From: Oryzias latipes
Taxonomy: Eukaryota; Chordata; Actinopteri; Beloniformes; Adrianichthyidae
NCBI RefSeq assembly: GCF_002234675.1
Contig: NC_019859.2
Location: forward strand, 36,167,460 to 36,231,459
Reading direction: 5' to 3'
DNA length: 64,000 nt
Below, in pieces: positions 33,464-45,759 of the stretch. How positions within the stretch are numbered: position 1 is the first letter of the stretch; each line of letters opens with the position of its first letter. Below the pieces are notes generated by a model. That model saw only the letters and a list, made by a program, of their open reading frames with translations, was not told where the DNA came from and did no database searches. The translations under genes and the position numbers were made by a program.

Positions 33464-34896
33464 CAGTGGCGGTTCTACACTAACTTACTCCCTGGGCGAG
33501 TAACCCCACCAGCGCCCCCCCCCCCCCGCACACATACAAAATTTGACAACATCCTGTTGTGTTCCCTATCTTCTATTTGGCCATTTTACTCAAAAAATGT
33601 ATGAATTTTCTAGACTCGTATTACAGGGGGGTCAAACTCAGTCACACAGGGGCCTAAGTTAAAAACACGCTTAAGGTTTTGGGCCGAAGAAGATAAACAT
33701 TTACTGAACACACTAAAGCTAAACTTTTAAACCTTTTAAACTGAACTTTTTTAACATAAATATGAATAAAAACAGGAACATTAATCCAGAATAACTCAAG
33801 TTAAACCTTAAATAACCTGAAATATTTTGTTCTCCATATAAATATATTCTGTCAAAATTATACAAATATGAACATGCTGCAGAACAAAACAAAGAAAGCC
33901 TGTAAATATTAATAAGAAATTACATATCAAATAATTCCATTTTTTTTGCTCTTTCATCATTTTTTAGAGCATTTTTTTTAGAGCTGGACTCCTGCTTCAT
34001 TTTTAGCAATAATTTCTTAATGTGTGACGTCCCGTGTGTGTCTTTGTGAAACATATCAGAGGGATTAGATCTAAAAATAAAACTTATTGTGATTAATATG
34101 TCTAGGTCTTATAAAACATTAAAGACTAAATCTTAGAACTCATCAGTGGGATTACTCCAAAAATATTTGGCATTTCCCTAAATTTGTGCAACACCAACAG
34201 TAGAAATCCTCCAAAAAAACTCAATCCATAAAAAATGGTCTGCGCTCATCCCCCCTCTCCCTCCCCTTCCCTCTGACACACGCGGCTCCGTCTCTATGAC
34301 GGGAGGCGCAGCTGCGGCTCAGAGTTCATTGTCAGATAGAAAAAGACTCCCAATCACCTGTTAGTGTGATTCACCCAGCCACCGGCGAGTTGCGCTCCCC
34401 TCTCGAGTTTTTTTTACTTATGTTCCAAAGACTACCGCAAAGAGGTGTGGCCGCAAGCGTCTTGCAGCAGAGGGCAGTGGTCACGTGCGCATCGGGTCTG
34501 CTGTGTTGGAGCAAAGACTTGTGGGAAATAATCTCCATTGCCTGCTTTTTTCGAAATTGGGTTGAGCACGGATGTTTGTTCTGCCTAATTCCTTTTCATG
34601 TGCCTGTTTTACGTTGTTTCACTCTGAGGTATTCTTTTTTTTTATTTTATTTTATTTTATTTTTTTTTGCACCATAAGTGTGAAGAGCAAATAGGAGGAA
34701 GACATTTTTAACAGTCTGATATAATAACATTAAGTGTCGGCTGCTGAAGCAACTTCAAATTAAAAGCTCTAAACTTCCTCTTTGAATATAGTTTGTAGCA
34801 CATTATGTGTAACGCCTCAGGCACGGCAAATGCCGCCCCCCATGAAGTGCCGCCCTGGGCGACCGCCCACATCGCCCATATCAAAAACCGCCACTG
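33464..34896. mobile_element. hAT-superfamily element, 1433 bp, with perfect 8-bp target duplication
   Basis: Begins CAGTGGCGGTTCTA and ends AAAACCGCCACTG, flanked by CCTAAAAG on both sides (33456-33463 and 34897-34904). Sub-terminal GGGCGAGTAA and GCCCTGGGCGACC are partial inverted repeats. Internal frames are short (for example 34366-34677) and show no transposase, so it is non-autonomous or decayed. The intact duplication suggests fairly recent insertion. Confidence 0.92.
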
Positions 34897-35059
34897 CCTA
34901 AAAGGATTGTTTACTTGCTTTTTATAAATTATTAGAAATACTTTTTTCAAAAGCCAATGTTTACTGTTTTGAATTAATGTCTAACCTTCAAGAAGAAACA
35001 ATCTTCTGGCCTTTTAAAGTCAATTAAACTTTTTTATTTATTTATTCTGGATTCATTCT

Positions 35060-35215
35060 GATTCCCTTCTCTGCCCCTGTGCCGGTTCCAAGCCCGGTTT
35101 GAGAAGGTTGCGTCAGGAAGGGCATCCGGCGTAAAACATTGCCAAGTTTACCATGCGACTTGTTCGCTGTGGCGACCCCTGATGGGAGAAGCCGAAAGAG
35201 GAAGAAGATTCTGGA
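35060..35215 (+). mobile_element. RTE/Rex-like LINE 3' tail fragment
   Basis: TGTGCCGGTTCCAAGCCCGG, GTTGCGTCAGGAAGGGCATC, CGGCGTAAAACATTGCCAAG and CGCTGTGGCGACCCCTGATG, ending GAAGCCGAAAGAGGAAGAAG, follow the common 3' end of fish RTE-type retrotransposons. Confidence 0.7.
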
Positions 35216-35564
35216 TTCATTCTGAACAGTAGGCAAAATATTAAACAAGTAAATTAGAGGAAAAAAAACATGCCAAATTGAACCCTGTGGGTTTTTCAGG
35301 GTTAAACAGGGAAACATTGGTCTTGAGATTTAAACGAGAAGCTACATATAAGATGTTTCCTCTGATTCGTATTTTGTTGCAGATTTTACGAATTGTTTTT
35401 TAAAAACTTTTTTTATGATTATGTGTCCGTCTTTGATACTTCTGCGTCCCTCTGATTAAGGCATCAAATCTGTCTACAACTTACTATGGTGAAGATTTAA
35501 AGGGCCTTTATCCTGTAAAATCCCCTTTTTTCAGCTTTTAAGTGTTTTACATTTCTATATATTC

Positions 35565-35925
35565 CTCTAAATAGCTGTTCTCTGGGCACCAGACCCTCCC
35601 AACCCAAGAAAACGAGCGGGTCCTCACTTTGTGATGTCACAAAGGGAGGAACTGCCCCTTCCAGGAAGAGTCTGCCAGCTCCACCCACAGGCTAGCAGAC
35701 ACGCCCACTTTCTCCATGGAGCTAGCGGTGATCGGCTAAACGCTTTCGTTTTCTATGAACAATATGAACGTTTATCTTTGCAAAAGTTCAGACATTTTGT
35801 TTTCGTGGGAGAAATGCAGAGACGCTGCCGAGGCCGACTCTAGGATGACGTCATGACATAGACGGCACCAACAAGGAGAGAAAGGCGGAGCCTCAGAGAT
35901 CGAGTTGTCTTACTTCTGGGTTGGT
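35565..35925. repeat. Dispersed repeat, inverted relative to 29025-29905
   Basis: CACTTTGTGATGTCACAAAG, TTCCAGGAAGAGTCTGCCAG, CTCCATGGAGCTAGCGGTGA and AGGCGGAGCCTCAGAGATCG correspond in reverse complement to the split copy upstream of HMOX2. The short palindromes suggest a DNA transposon; no ORF. Confidence 0.65.
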
Positions 35926-35929
35926 AAAT

Positions 35930-37290
35930 GAGCTGTAAAAATAACTCATATTTTACATGATCATATGTATGAATATGGTTTACTCTGAAAGGCTTAAGAA
36001 AAGCAGGATACAGGTCCTGCAGCCTCTGACCCCGAGGGATAGAAAATGGACCTCATGGCGTTCCAGTTCAAATGATGACTCGTTACTTTTTTCTCTGTCC
36101 CACATTTTGGTTGAATTAGAATTCAGTGTTGATCACATTTCAGATAACAGACAGACAGAACCCACAGAACCTGTTTTTGTGTAAATGCCGCCCCGCCCCG
36201 GATGGATGGAGAACTGCTCTGCTTTGCCACAAGGTCCAAGAACACACCGGGAACTAAACAACAGAACAAAGGAACCGAGCTGCATTTTATTCTCTCTTCT
36301 TCTCTGCTGAACCTCCGTGAATTGAAAGCTCCAAGTGTCTTTTATGTCTGGAGGCCTGCAGGCTTCTGCCCCGCTCCAGACGCCCCCCCCCCCCCCCCCC
36401 TCTGTCTTTGTTAGTCATTGTTAATCACTGAGAGGAGCTTCCTATGATCAACAATATTGCATTGACCCCAACTCCACTGACATGAAGGATTTTGGCCTTA
36501 TATTGAACTACGTTTCCTGTGTTTATGAGTATATTGGCTTCATGTCTGTGATTCATGGCACATTAACAATGTATAGGAAGGTGCATGTTTCCAGAGCTGA
36601 TGTGTAATAAATATGAAAAATGTTTTTAAATGGACTCACTTCTTGCTTCTCGCCACCGCCTGTTCCTCGCACGTTTATGACTTTGTTTACAACATTCCAA
36701 CCTGTTTTTTAAAGACTATTTCTGATTGAAACACTAAGGAAACTTTTTTTCTGGACAGAATTTCCTCTAATTCTGTTTTCAGAGTGACTAATAGATCCAG
36801 TGACAGATCATTGCAGTTTAGCTTAAAATGGTAAATTCTTTCTTTTTACTTCTGAAGTGACTACTGTATTTATGATTTGTAACCAAAGACTTGACGCATT
36901 AACATAAAGTAACATCAACATTGTTTAGTATTTCATAATTATTTCAGAAAATTTCATAATTCTGATCTTTCCACGTTATTAAATTTAAATGACAGCTTTT
37001 GTTTTTGATAGTTCTTTGAGCAAAACACCACGCTCCACAGCTTATCCATCCATCCATCCATCCATCCATCCCTCCATCCCTCCATCCCTCCCTCCATCCA
37101 TCCATCCACGTGAGGGTGAGCAAGGGGGAGGTAGGTGAGTACAAGTAGCCTGTTAGAGCTGTTCACGTGATGCGTACACCCTCCCCGCTGCAGCCCGACT
37201 GTTAAAAATGAGCCAATCAGAGTGTAGTTTTATGTGGACGTCCCTCAGACTCTTACAGATCACATGCACACCACGTGCGTGCAGCAATTG
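35930..37290. other. Gene-free stretch with microsatellites
   Basis: AT-rich DNA with a poly-C run at 36384-36401 and a CATC microsatellite at 37044-37110. No coding signature. Confidence 0.6.
37044..37110. repeat. (CATC)n microsatellite
   Basis: Imperfect CATC tandem with CCTC interruptions. Confidence 0.95.
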
Positions 37291-37299
37291 TGCGGTCAG

Positions 37300-37500
37300 T
37301 ATGGAGCCAGAACTCACAGCTCACTTACAACTAGAGCGTGGCGTGGGGACGCCGTACCACAGCATCACCTGTACGTCATAAGTCCATTATCCTTACGAAT
37401 ACTTCATGATACACGTACCACACACACAACAATGGTACGTTCTATTGTCATGACCTCCCTTGAGGTGGCCGTACGAATCTTGATGGAACAGAAAGACACG
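37300..37500. mobile_element. Miniature element copy (family of 1240-1560 and 44650-44775)
   Basis: GGACGCCGTACCACAGCATC, CATACGT-rich segments and ACAACAATGGTACGTTCTAT match the other two copies, with inverted orientation relative to the copy in the SLX4 intron. Confidence 0.55.
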
Positions 37501-37514
37501 CCTGAGCTCCTTAA

Positions 37515-37720
37515 CCCTTGTTCTATCCTAGGCACTTTAACGTTGGGAGTGGGTCATCTAGACCCACTAGACAGAGCTCTGAACCTTTTTTCTTCAATGA
37601 TTTGTGATCTTCACTGGTGTCCATGGATTACATGAAATCTTTCCACCTTTATCCACCTTTGTCATGGTAGGGAGAACACCTCAATGGAAGGGGGGGGGGG
37701 GTCATAGGATAGCACAAGGG
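37515..37720. mobile_element. Full-length TTAA-flanked miniature element
   Basis: TTAA at 37511-37514 and 37721-37724. The ends are CCCTTGTTCTATCCTAGGCA and GGATAGCACAAGGG. At 206 bp it is in the opposite orientation to the GDE1 intron copy. Confidence 0.92.
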
Positions 37721-37724
37721 TTAA

Positions 37725-39504
37725 AGATGCAGCCGTAAAACCAAAAACCTGCAGCACGGTTCCGGCGCATGTGAGTGAGACGTAAAATAATGGGATTTAG
37801 GTTAATTTCATGTAAATGAATGAAAAAGTTCAGTTTTTTTCAGACCACATCGATATTGAACTGAGTGCAATTGTTTAGTTCCCCATGCAAACATAAATCC
37901 AGAGTCTTGGAGAAATCTTGGATGTTTTGTGTAACTTCTTTAGTACATTTTGTGATTTTTAAAAACAATCTGCTGCTACAGACATGACTGACTTTTCACT
38001 GCATTCACTGTGCAGTCATGACTTCCAGCAGAAGATTGCAAATACTGTCAGATTCCCAAAAGTGTTGAATGTTTTCTAAAAGGAACCAAAACAGCTTTTT
38101 TTGATCATGCCACTTTCCAGCGTGATTAAATCCAAACGTATTTTGGAGCAGGAAAAAACACGTAAAACAGACGAGCCGTCCAAACCCTCAGCCAGAAGGT
38201 GAGAGGACCTTGGTAGGCTTGTATTCTCCTGCAGCACAGTGGATGTGTGGATGACTGGCAGCTACCAGCCATATCTGCATGATTTAGATTCTCATTGAAT
38301 GAAAACTTTGCTTCTCTGTTGGGTTTCGGGGTGGGGGCCCGATCAGCGGTGCCATAAATCCTTGCGGCCGTGGTGGCCAGTAGAGAGTGGATGGGGTTTA
38401 TAATTGGAAACACACGTCTTGTGCCGGGCTGCAGGAAACGGCCCGAGCCTCTGTGAGTGTGTGTGCAAAGCTGTGGATTAACAAAGAAAGGAAAGTGCAC
38501 ACATGGGAAAACATGCAATGTGATCACGGCTCTGAGTTCGGGTGCTGGGATCACCTCATTAGAATGTGCAGGTGGACGGAGGGCAGAGCGCAGACAACCG
38601 AGGACAAAACCTAATGAGACAAGGGAAGCAAATAGTCTTGTTATGCATGGCTCACTCAGACATGAATAACCCACAGGGCCGTGCCGCCCGCAGTCAAGGC
38701 TCTGCAGGTGGACCCATGAAACAATGGGGTGTGACTCCTGCTTTGCATTCACAAGTTTTATCCATCTATCGCGGCACAGAAGTTGTTTTCATTACTGGAA
38801 GTTTTTGTAAGATTGATTTGGATTTGCAGTGCAGAAAGTTTGCTTTTTTTACCCTCCTGCGTTCGCTGATACCCTCGATATCTTGAACTAATACGGCTCT
38901 AAAGGAAACCTAAAGGATTCGGATGAGGACAAATCCAAACTCTGATTAGGAATTGACGTGGCAGCACGGGAAAGCCTATGTTGTGTGAGTGACGGCAGTG
39001 ACATTTGGTTGACAGCCACTGAAAACAGCGCACAATGTGTGGCAGGTACAGCAGCCTCACCTCACGTCCAACTTTAAGCCCCATTTTAACACACACAACA
39101 CACAAACACAAAAACAACACATTCTCAAACCCACAACAGAGCGGCATCGGGTCTGACCTCTGATCAATCACACTAAGGTCATCTACAACAGGTAATCACA
39201 GGTAGTGACAACAAATGAGAAAACTACTTTTCTAAAAGGGAAACATTGTGAAAGACTGCAAAGAAAAACTCCTACGTTTATTTTAAACTCAAAAGCTTTT
39301 TAGAGATTTAAGTCAAACTTTGTAATGAGATTCCTGAATAACCGAGTAATGACACATTAACAGCATTACTGTAGTAATGTGATTACAGGCTTTTATTGGA
39401 CCTCTTTGAAAACACAAATTAACATTTGTGAATATCTTAAAACACCGTAAAAGTGTTAATGAGAACATTTATTAGCATTGAAAAGCCTTACATCTTAGCA
39501 TTTG
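37725..39504. other. Repeat-poor, gene-free stretch
   Basis: Bases 38130-39180 lack recognisable repeats, are compositionally balanced and show no coding pattern (open frames up to about 208 codons lack any recognisable motif). It is a candidate for conserved regulatory DNA, by inference only. Confidence 0.4.
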
Positions 39505-39640
39505 ACACCCTGGCTCAGTGGCCTTGTGGATAGTGTCCGCCCTGTGACTGGAAGGTCGTGGGTTCAAATCCAGACCCAAAGACTTTAAAAATGAGACCCA
39601 ATGCCTCCCTGCTTGACACTCAGCATTGGATTGGGGGGGA
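39505..39640 (+). mobile_element. tRNA-derived SINE
   Basis: CCTGGCTCAGTGGCCTTGTG (A-box-like TGGCTCAGTGG) and GGTCGTGGGTTCAAATCCAG (B-box GGTTCAAATCC) are spaced as in a tRNA-like pol III promoter. Downstream CTTGACACTCAGCATTGGAT is a phrase common in fish SINE bodies. The A-rich end is near 39770. Confidence 0.8.
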
Positions 39641-40169
39641 CACCAAGTTTTTCACATATCAGAACAGAGCTTTGAAAGAGTGTGCCTGGAGCCAGATCCA
39701 CCAGATTTACACCGCAATGACCTTTTGCACCAAGACTCCCCCAACCGCAGGTGGTGCGCTAGTAAACAGTTAAAAAAAGAAAAATAGAAAAAGGGAAAAG
39801 CCCCTCCCTGCTTGTCCAGTGTGAACACCATAGACTAAAAGATTCAAGAACCTACTAATGCGAGTTCTTGAACACGTCATATAGCTTTAGAGGTGTAGAT
39901 AAACTCAATGACGTGCGTGAAAAGAGGCGCAAATCTGCTGCGCCGCTCGCGTTTGGTGTGAATGCAGCATTACACAAAGTGTTGTTGTATATCTAGGGAT
40001 TTGCATAATGACACAAATACAGTTCATTTTTCTGCTACGTTGCTGTTCACTGTGGCAAGAAAAACGCTGACATATTAGAACAAGAGGCCACAAAACACTT
40101 AATTCTTTCCAAAGACACAGCTGAAACAAGAGATTCCTAAATGAGCTGCATGAAGATGAACACAGGTAG

Positions 40170-40612
40170 GATGCCATCTCTCAGTGGGTGGAGTGTCCCT
40201 GCCCCAGGTGGGGGAGTTTAAATATCTTGGGGTCTCGTTCACGAGTGAGGGAAGATCGGAGCGTGAGACCGACAGGCTGATGGGAGCAGCACCCGCCGTT
40301 CTGCGGTCGCTGTACCGATCCGTTGTGGTGAAGAGAGAGCTGAGCCGGAAAGCAAAGCTCTCAGTTTACCGGTCGGTCTTTGTTCCAATACTCACCTATG
40401 GTCATGACCTCTGGGTCATGACCCAAATGGCCCCGCCCGGGGAAGACCCCGGACATGTTGGAGAGACTACGTCTCTGGGCCGGCCTGGGAACGTTTCGGG
40501 GTCCCCCCAGAGGAGCTGGAGGAGGTGGCCGGGGAGACGGAAGTCTGGGCATCTGTGACCCGGTCCCCGATAAGCAGAGGAAGATGGATGGATGGATGGA
40601 TGGATGGTTGGA
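40170..40612 (+). mobile_element. Rex3-like (RTE) LINE 3' end with internal deletion
   Basis: Reads GEFKYLGVSFTSEGRSERET, LYRSVVVKRELSRKAKLSVY and RSVFVPILTYGHDLWVMT, then jumps to the far C-terminal region (SLGRPGNVSG, then EELEEVAGE in another frame). It ends in (GATG)n at 40585-40612, the typical Rex3/RTE tail. It is 5'-truncated and internally deleted. Confidence 0.82.
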
Positions 40613-40741
40613 TGGAAGATGAACACTTTGGTCACACTTTAGATTGAAGGGCTGCAAAATGATCAATAAACTATTAAAAAAGATAGTTATATTCATTATT
40701 TGCCTACGAGTAATTTATTAACACAGATAGATAAGACAAAA

Positions 40742-42422
40742 CAGTGGGATGAGAAAGTCTGGCCCCCTGATAATTTCCAAGATGTTTTTTTCATAAATCA
40801 TTGGTTGTTCGGATCATCAATTTCGTTTAAATATAGCAGATGAACACAGTGATATTTGACAAGTGAAATGAAGTTTATTGGATTTTAAGAAACTGTGTAA
40901 TCATTACTTAAACAAAATTAGGCAGGTGGGTAAATTTGGGCCCCCCTGTTGTTTTATTGATTTGACTACCTTTAGCAATAATTATTGGAACACAAAATTT
41001 GTTTTATAAGCTCATTGACCCTTGACCTACATACACTTTAAGGTGGCCAAGAGCAAGTTTTTCTTCTCTTTGCATCTTCTCTGAAGAATGTCGACATGGG
41101 ACCCTCAAAACAGCTGTCAGATGAGCTGAAAGCAAAGACTGTTCAACATCAGAGTTTAGGTAAAGGATCCAAAAAGCTTGCTAAGAGATTTCAGCTGCCA
41201 ATTTCCACTGTGAGGAATGATGGAAGACCACAGGCACAGTTCAAGCAAAGGCCCGGAGTGGCCCAGAAACATCTCAGATAGACGGAGGCGAAGGATGGTG
41301 AGAACAATCAAAGTCAATCCACAGAGCAGCTCCAAAGACCTACAACGTGATCTGGCTGCAGATGGTGTCACTGTGCATCCTTCAACCATTCAGCACACTT
41401 TGCACAAGGAGATGCTGGATGGAAGAGTCATGTGGAAGAAGCCTTTTCTGCACACATGCCACAAACAGAGTGGCTTGAGGTTTGCTAAAGCACATCTGGA
41501 TGAGCCAGCTTCATTTTGGAATAAGGTGCTGTGGACTGATGAAACTAAAATGGAGTTATGTGGACACAACAAGGGGCGGCATCTTTGGCCAACATAGAAC
41601 ACAGCATTCCAAGACAAACACTTCCTACCCACAGTCACATTTAGAGGCGGTTCCATGATGCTTTGGGGCTGTGTGGCCGCTGCAGGTACTGGAAATCTGG
41701 TCAAAGCTGAAGGTGGCATGGATTCCAGTCAGTATCAGCAGATTCTTACGAACAATGTTCAGGAATCAGTGACAAAGTTGAAGTTGGATCTTTCAACAAG
41801 ACAATGACCCTAAACACTGCTGTAACCCTTGGTCTATCCTAGGCACTTTAACATCGGGAGTTGGGTCATCTAGACCCACTACAGTGACCTGAACCTTTTT
41901 TCTTCAATGATTTGTGATCTTCACTGGTGTCCATGGATTACATGAAATCTTTCCACCTTTATCCACCTTTGTCGTGGTAGGGAGAACACCTCAATGGAAG
42001 GGGGGGGGGTGATCTAAGATAGCACAAGGGTTAATTCTACGAAGGCATTTTTGAAGAGGAACAAGTCCAATGTTCTGGAACGGCCGTCTCAGTCCCCAGA
42101 CCTGAACATTATTGAAAATCTGTGGTGGGATTTAAAGAGGCTTTCCATGAAGGGAAGTCATTAAATCTGACTGAACTGGAGATGTTTTGCAAAGAGGAAT
42201 GGTCCAAAATATCTTTAACCAGTATCCAGGCCCCTATTGGGAGTGATTGGAGGCTGTCATTTTGATGGCATGTTTCTGTTCATCTGCTAAATGATATTTA
42301 ATGATATTTTATGATATTTAACTGAAATTGAGGATCCGAACAATTTATGAATAAAATTCGAAGGATTTATGAATAAAAATCTTGGAAATTATCAGGGGGG
42401 CCTAAGCTTTCTCATATCACTG
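40742..42422 (+). mobile_element. Tc1/mariner transposon, inactivated, with nested TTAA element
   Basis: The terminal inverted repeats are CAGTGGGATGAGAAAGTCTG and GGCCCCCTGATAATTTCCAA on the left, and the inverse ending GAAAGC...TCATATCACTG on the right, extending about 80 bp. TA follows the right end. A transposase relic starts at 41096 (KQLSDELKAKTVQHQSLGKG, HTH region). It continues in another frame (41217-41595) through RRRMVRTIKVNPQSSSKDLQ and FWNKVLWTDETKMELCG with the catalytic Asp. The remaining part (NDPKH, then [12 protein letters not shown]) is broken by frameshifts and by a 205-bp insertion (41826-42030). Confidence 0.93.
41826..42030. mobile_element. TTAA miniature element nested in the Tc1 copy
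   Basis: CCCTTGGTCTATCCTAGGCA to AAGATAGCACAAGGG, with GTAA before and TTAA after. It splits the Tc1 transposase relic just after the NDPKH motif, so it inserted later than the Tc1. Confidence 0.9.
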
Positions 42423-42429
42423 TAGTAAA

Positions 42430-44640
42430 GCATCCACCAATTCTAATGAACGTCTTAATAAGCATCCAATTAACAATTGTACGGCATTCAGGAGACATCT
42501 AGGAATTCTAGTACAGGTTATAAAGACATTAAGAATGCTTGTTCATTTCTTATATAACCTAAAGAATCCTAAGTGTTACTGAGATTTCCTCAAACACAGA
42601 ATGATAGAAAGATCCTGCATGGGGGGGGGGGGGGGGGGGCACAGACTAAACAGTTGTTTTAAAAGGCCCACAATGACATTTCTCAGGTGATGTCATTTGG
42701 ATCAAATAGATGAGAAGTGAGGGTTCTGGTTGAAGACTGGATCAGAAAAGGACCCGGATGTGAAGAGTCTGAAATGTGGCTTTGATCCAGCAGATGATGA
42801 AACTTCTTTCCCATTGTTCTGTCTTTTGAAACCAAAATCAGAGCGTCAGATCTAGTGAGAGGTTTGTAAGGAATGTTGTTTTTATGCGTTGACATGACAG
42901 AGCATTGTGTTGCTGGCCCTGCAGAACAAGAGTCCATCTGTCTTTTCCAGTAATCCAAAAAGGGATGTCCTGACGAGTAACACAGAGTGAGGCTGGGGAA
43001 CGGGACAATGGGCAGCGGCCGGTCCACATCACAACAGTCATTGTGTGATCGAGAAGCATGTCTCCTACTTTCATTCATCAAGTCCAAATATTCATTTGGA
43101 GCCAGAACCAAGGCTGCTTCTCCTTTCTCCTCTTTTTTTTGGTGTAAATTCACAGATGGGGATTTTTTTCCCACAACCTAAAAATTCTATTTATGAGATG
43201 TTTTAAATATGTTTTTTTGGAAATGGACCGTTAGAGTCGGCCACAAACTCTCAGCCCGTTTTGGATTTATGAGTCCCAACAGTATGGATCAGAACTATCC
43301 TACACTTGCCCTTATAAGGTTAATAGACGGTTCTAAAGATGTGCCGTGGATGTCGTGAGTGAAGCGTAGCCGCTCTGGTGTTCAGAACCGTTCGAGGTCT
43401 GTTTCAGTACTTCCCCATGAAACCAGCTGAAGCAAAAAGGCAGGATCCTTTCTCACAGCCGTCCTCCAGAATGCCGGCTGGAATTCTTTGAAAGCAATGC
43501 CTATGCGGGAGGGGGGAGGGGGGGGGCATTCCAAAAAGGAAAAGTGCCTCAAATTGAGACTCATCGGCCAATCCAGGATGAGGGCTTGTTCCTCACAGCT
43601 TCACGCTCACACAGCCTGGTCTCTCATTAGGTGAGGTGTCAGATGGGCATTGAGGAGACCCGCCGTCTGAACGCCTTTGTTTACCTTGGCGGGTCTCGTC
43701 AGACTGACAGTCTCCACGGTACAGCTGGGGGGGATTTCCTCAAGGTTAAAATCATCAATATTGAACAATGCCAATTCTACTACAGGTGGGGGTGAGGCAG
43801 CAGCAGGGTGTGCGGGCGGGACGGGGTTGAGCGTTTGGTGAGTTCTGTGTGCTGCGAGATGTAATCTTGTGATTTATTGCAGCACCGCCACACTTTAATG
43901 ACTGACTTTGAATAGAGCACAATGTGCAGGAGAGGAATTCCGTGTTTTGATGGATATCAATGGTTGGCAGGTTTGTAGCATAATTGTACTGATAATAGTT
44001 CTCCATTGTGCGAAGTGGGCTTTATGAGACGATGTGCAAAGTCAGCGTAGTAAAGGAGGCCGGGCTTTTCTGTGCATTATTCAGATCTGTAGGTATCCTT
44101 TATCTCACTGTAATCGTTTGCTTTTATTGGTGCACGGAGGAGGTTGTGCTGTTTCTGGGTCGCATCAGGTCACGTCCTGTGAACATGGAAAAAAGGAAAT
44201 TTACTCATTGGAGTGTCAGAAATGCCTCCTGGATTCAGTTCAGTTGCTATGGCAACACACTTCATAAAATTTAGAAGGAATTTCATAGAATAAAAAAAAT
44301 CTTCAGGCCAACAACACATCAATATTGACAATAACAAAACAAAGAGGATGATTTTTGAATTTTAATCCGACTAATATTGTCATGAAGGATTTCCAGTCAG
44401 CCCTAACTGTCCATATATGGGCTGTCTGCTGGTCCAAAATGGTCAAACCTGAACGGGACACACGGGTCGTAGTATTTCAAGGTCATGGAGCGCTCAGTGA
44501 ACCCGTCGAGACAAAATGTCTGTGCACAATTAATTTATGGGCGTGCTGTGAGCAACAGGTGAACACATGTGTAACACGCTTCAGTAAGGGGGGAGCAGGT
44601 GAGAAGCAGGGGTGTCCTTAGCCCCCCCAGATCCTGTACA
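42430..44640. other. Gene-free stretch
   Basis: Contains a poly-G run (42620-42639). A 163-codon minus-strand open frame (43174-42683, GTG start) lacks any recognisable domain. Bases 43560-44280 are repeat-poor and could be conserved non-coding DNA. I support no gene here. Confidence 0.45.
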
Positions 44641-44649
44641 AGGATTTTG

Positions 44650-44775
44650 TTAGTGCTGTTCACACTAGAACGCCGTACGACAGCATCACCGCCGTAAGAG
44701 CGCATAACTTCCTTTATCCTTACCGATACTTCACCACACACTTACTACACGCACGACAACGGTACGATGCATGTT
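44650..44775. mobile_element. Miniature element copy (third of its family)
   Basis: CTAGAACGCCGTACGACAGC, ATCCTTACCGATACTTCAC and CACGACAACGGTACG match the copy at 37300-37500 in the same orientation. Confidence 0.55.
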
Positions 44776-45759
44776 CACGCCGTCCCTTAGCACCAGCTGT
44801 GAACAAATGCCGACTGGATATGGTGAGAATACTCAGTGAGAATAGGAGCAACAACGTTTAGCTGAAAGGGCATTTCACGTGGACTGGATATTTCTGTGAC
44901 GTGTAAGGAAATCAACCTGAAACTGCAGTCATTCCTCAGGTAAACCACAGTCTGAAACTGAAAAGGACAGCAGGCCTCCCCACAAAAGACAGAAACGAGC
45001 TGTCTTTGAAAAGTGGTCACGAGTCATTGATGAAGTATTTTTACAAACCACATCCACTTTTATGACCCGAACGTAAACCGTTAGGCGCTTTACCAAGACT
45101 TCACCAAACGCTTATGTAAGCTCACACTGAAAACACAAAAATGTTCAAAAACCACACAAGGGACAAAAACCACAGCTCTGTCTGAACTGCTGCTTGATCG
45201 TATCCTCCAAAAATATTCAGTTCAAATGGTGAGACTGAGGTTTTATGAGAAATTTGCAGGTGAAGAAAATGATAAACTTTAGTGTAGGGTTCAAAGTTTC
45301 TTCAATTTCTTCTTTCATCGTCATTAACTAGTTCATGCCTTATCTTTTAACCTGCATTCTTGAAAGAATTGCAAAACGACATATAACCTAAGATAACCTA
45401 AAATATTTCATACTGTTCTGTTTTTGCAAATGCAGGCTAGTATTTAAAGATTTGGGAACATTCTACATAGAAATATCTAAACCAGATTCAAACCAGGAGA
45501 TTTTATGTTTAGAAAAGAAAGTGCCCCTAAAGTACTGTCTTTCTCAGATTCCTCATACTGCTAGCAATAGGTTAGGGACATTGCTGATAGACACGCCTCC
45601 TCTAGTGTTTCTACATGATGGTCTCTCTGTGTTCAGTTACTTATTGGAGCCAAAACCAAAACAATCTAACAGAAAAAACCTTTTCAGCGTTTTGTCAACC
45701 TTCTGTGGGTCTAAAAATCTGATTTAGTCAGCGAGTCGTTCCAAGTTCATCGTTCTAAC

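Noticed and set aside
38126-38752. 208-codon minus-strand open frame
   Set aside because: No recognisable motif, no splice context, and competing open frames on the other strand. More likely chance in balanced-composition DNA.
39505-39577. Possible functional tRNA gene
   Set aside because: A- and B-box-like motifs are present, but the cloverleaf pairing is poor and a SINE body follows, so it is a SINE head.
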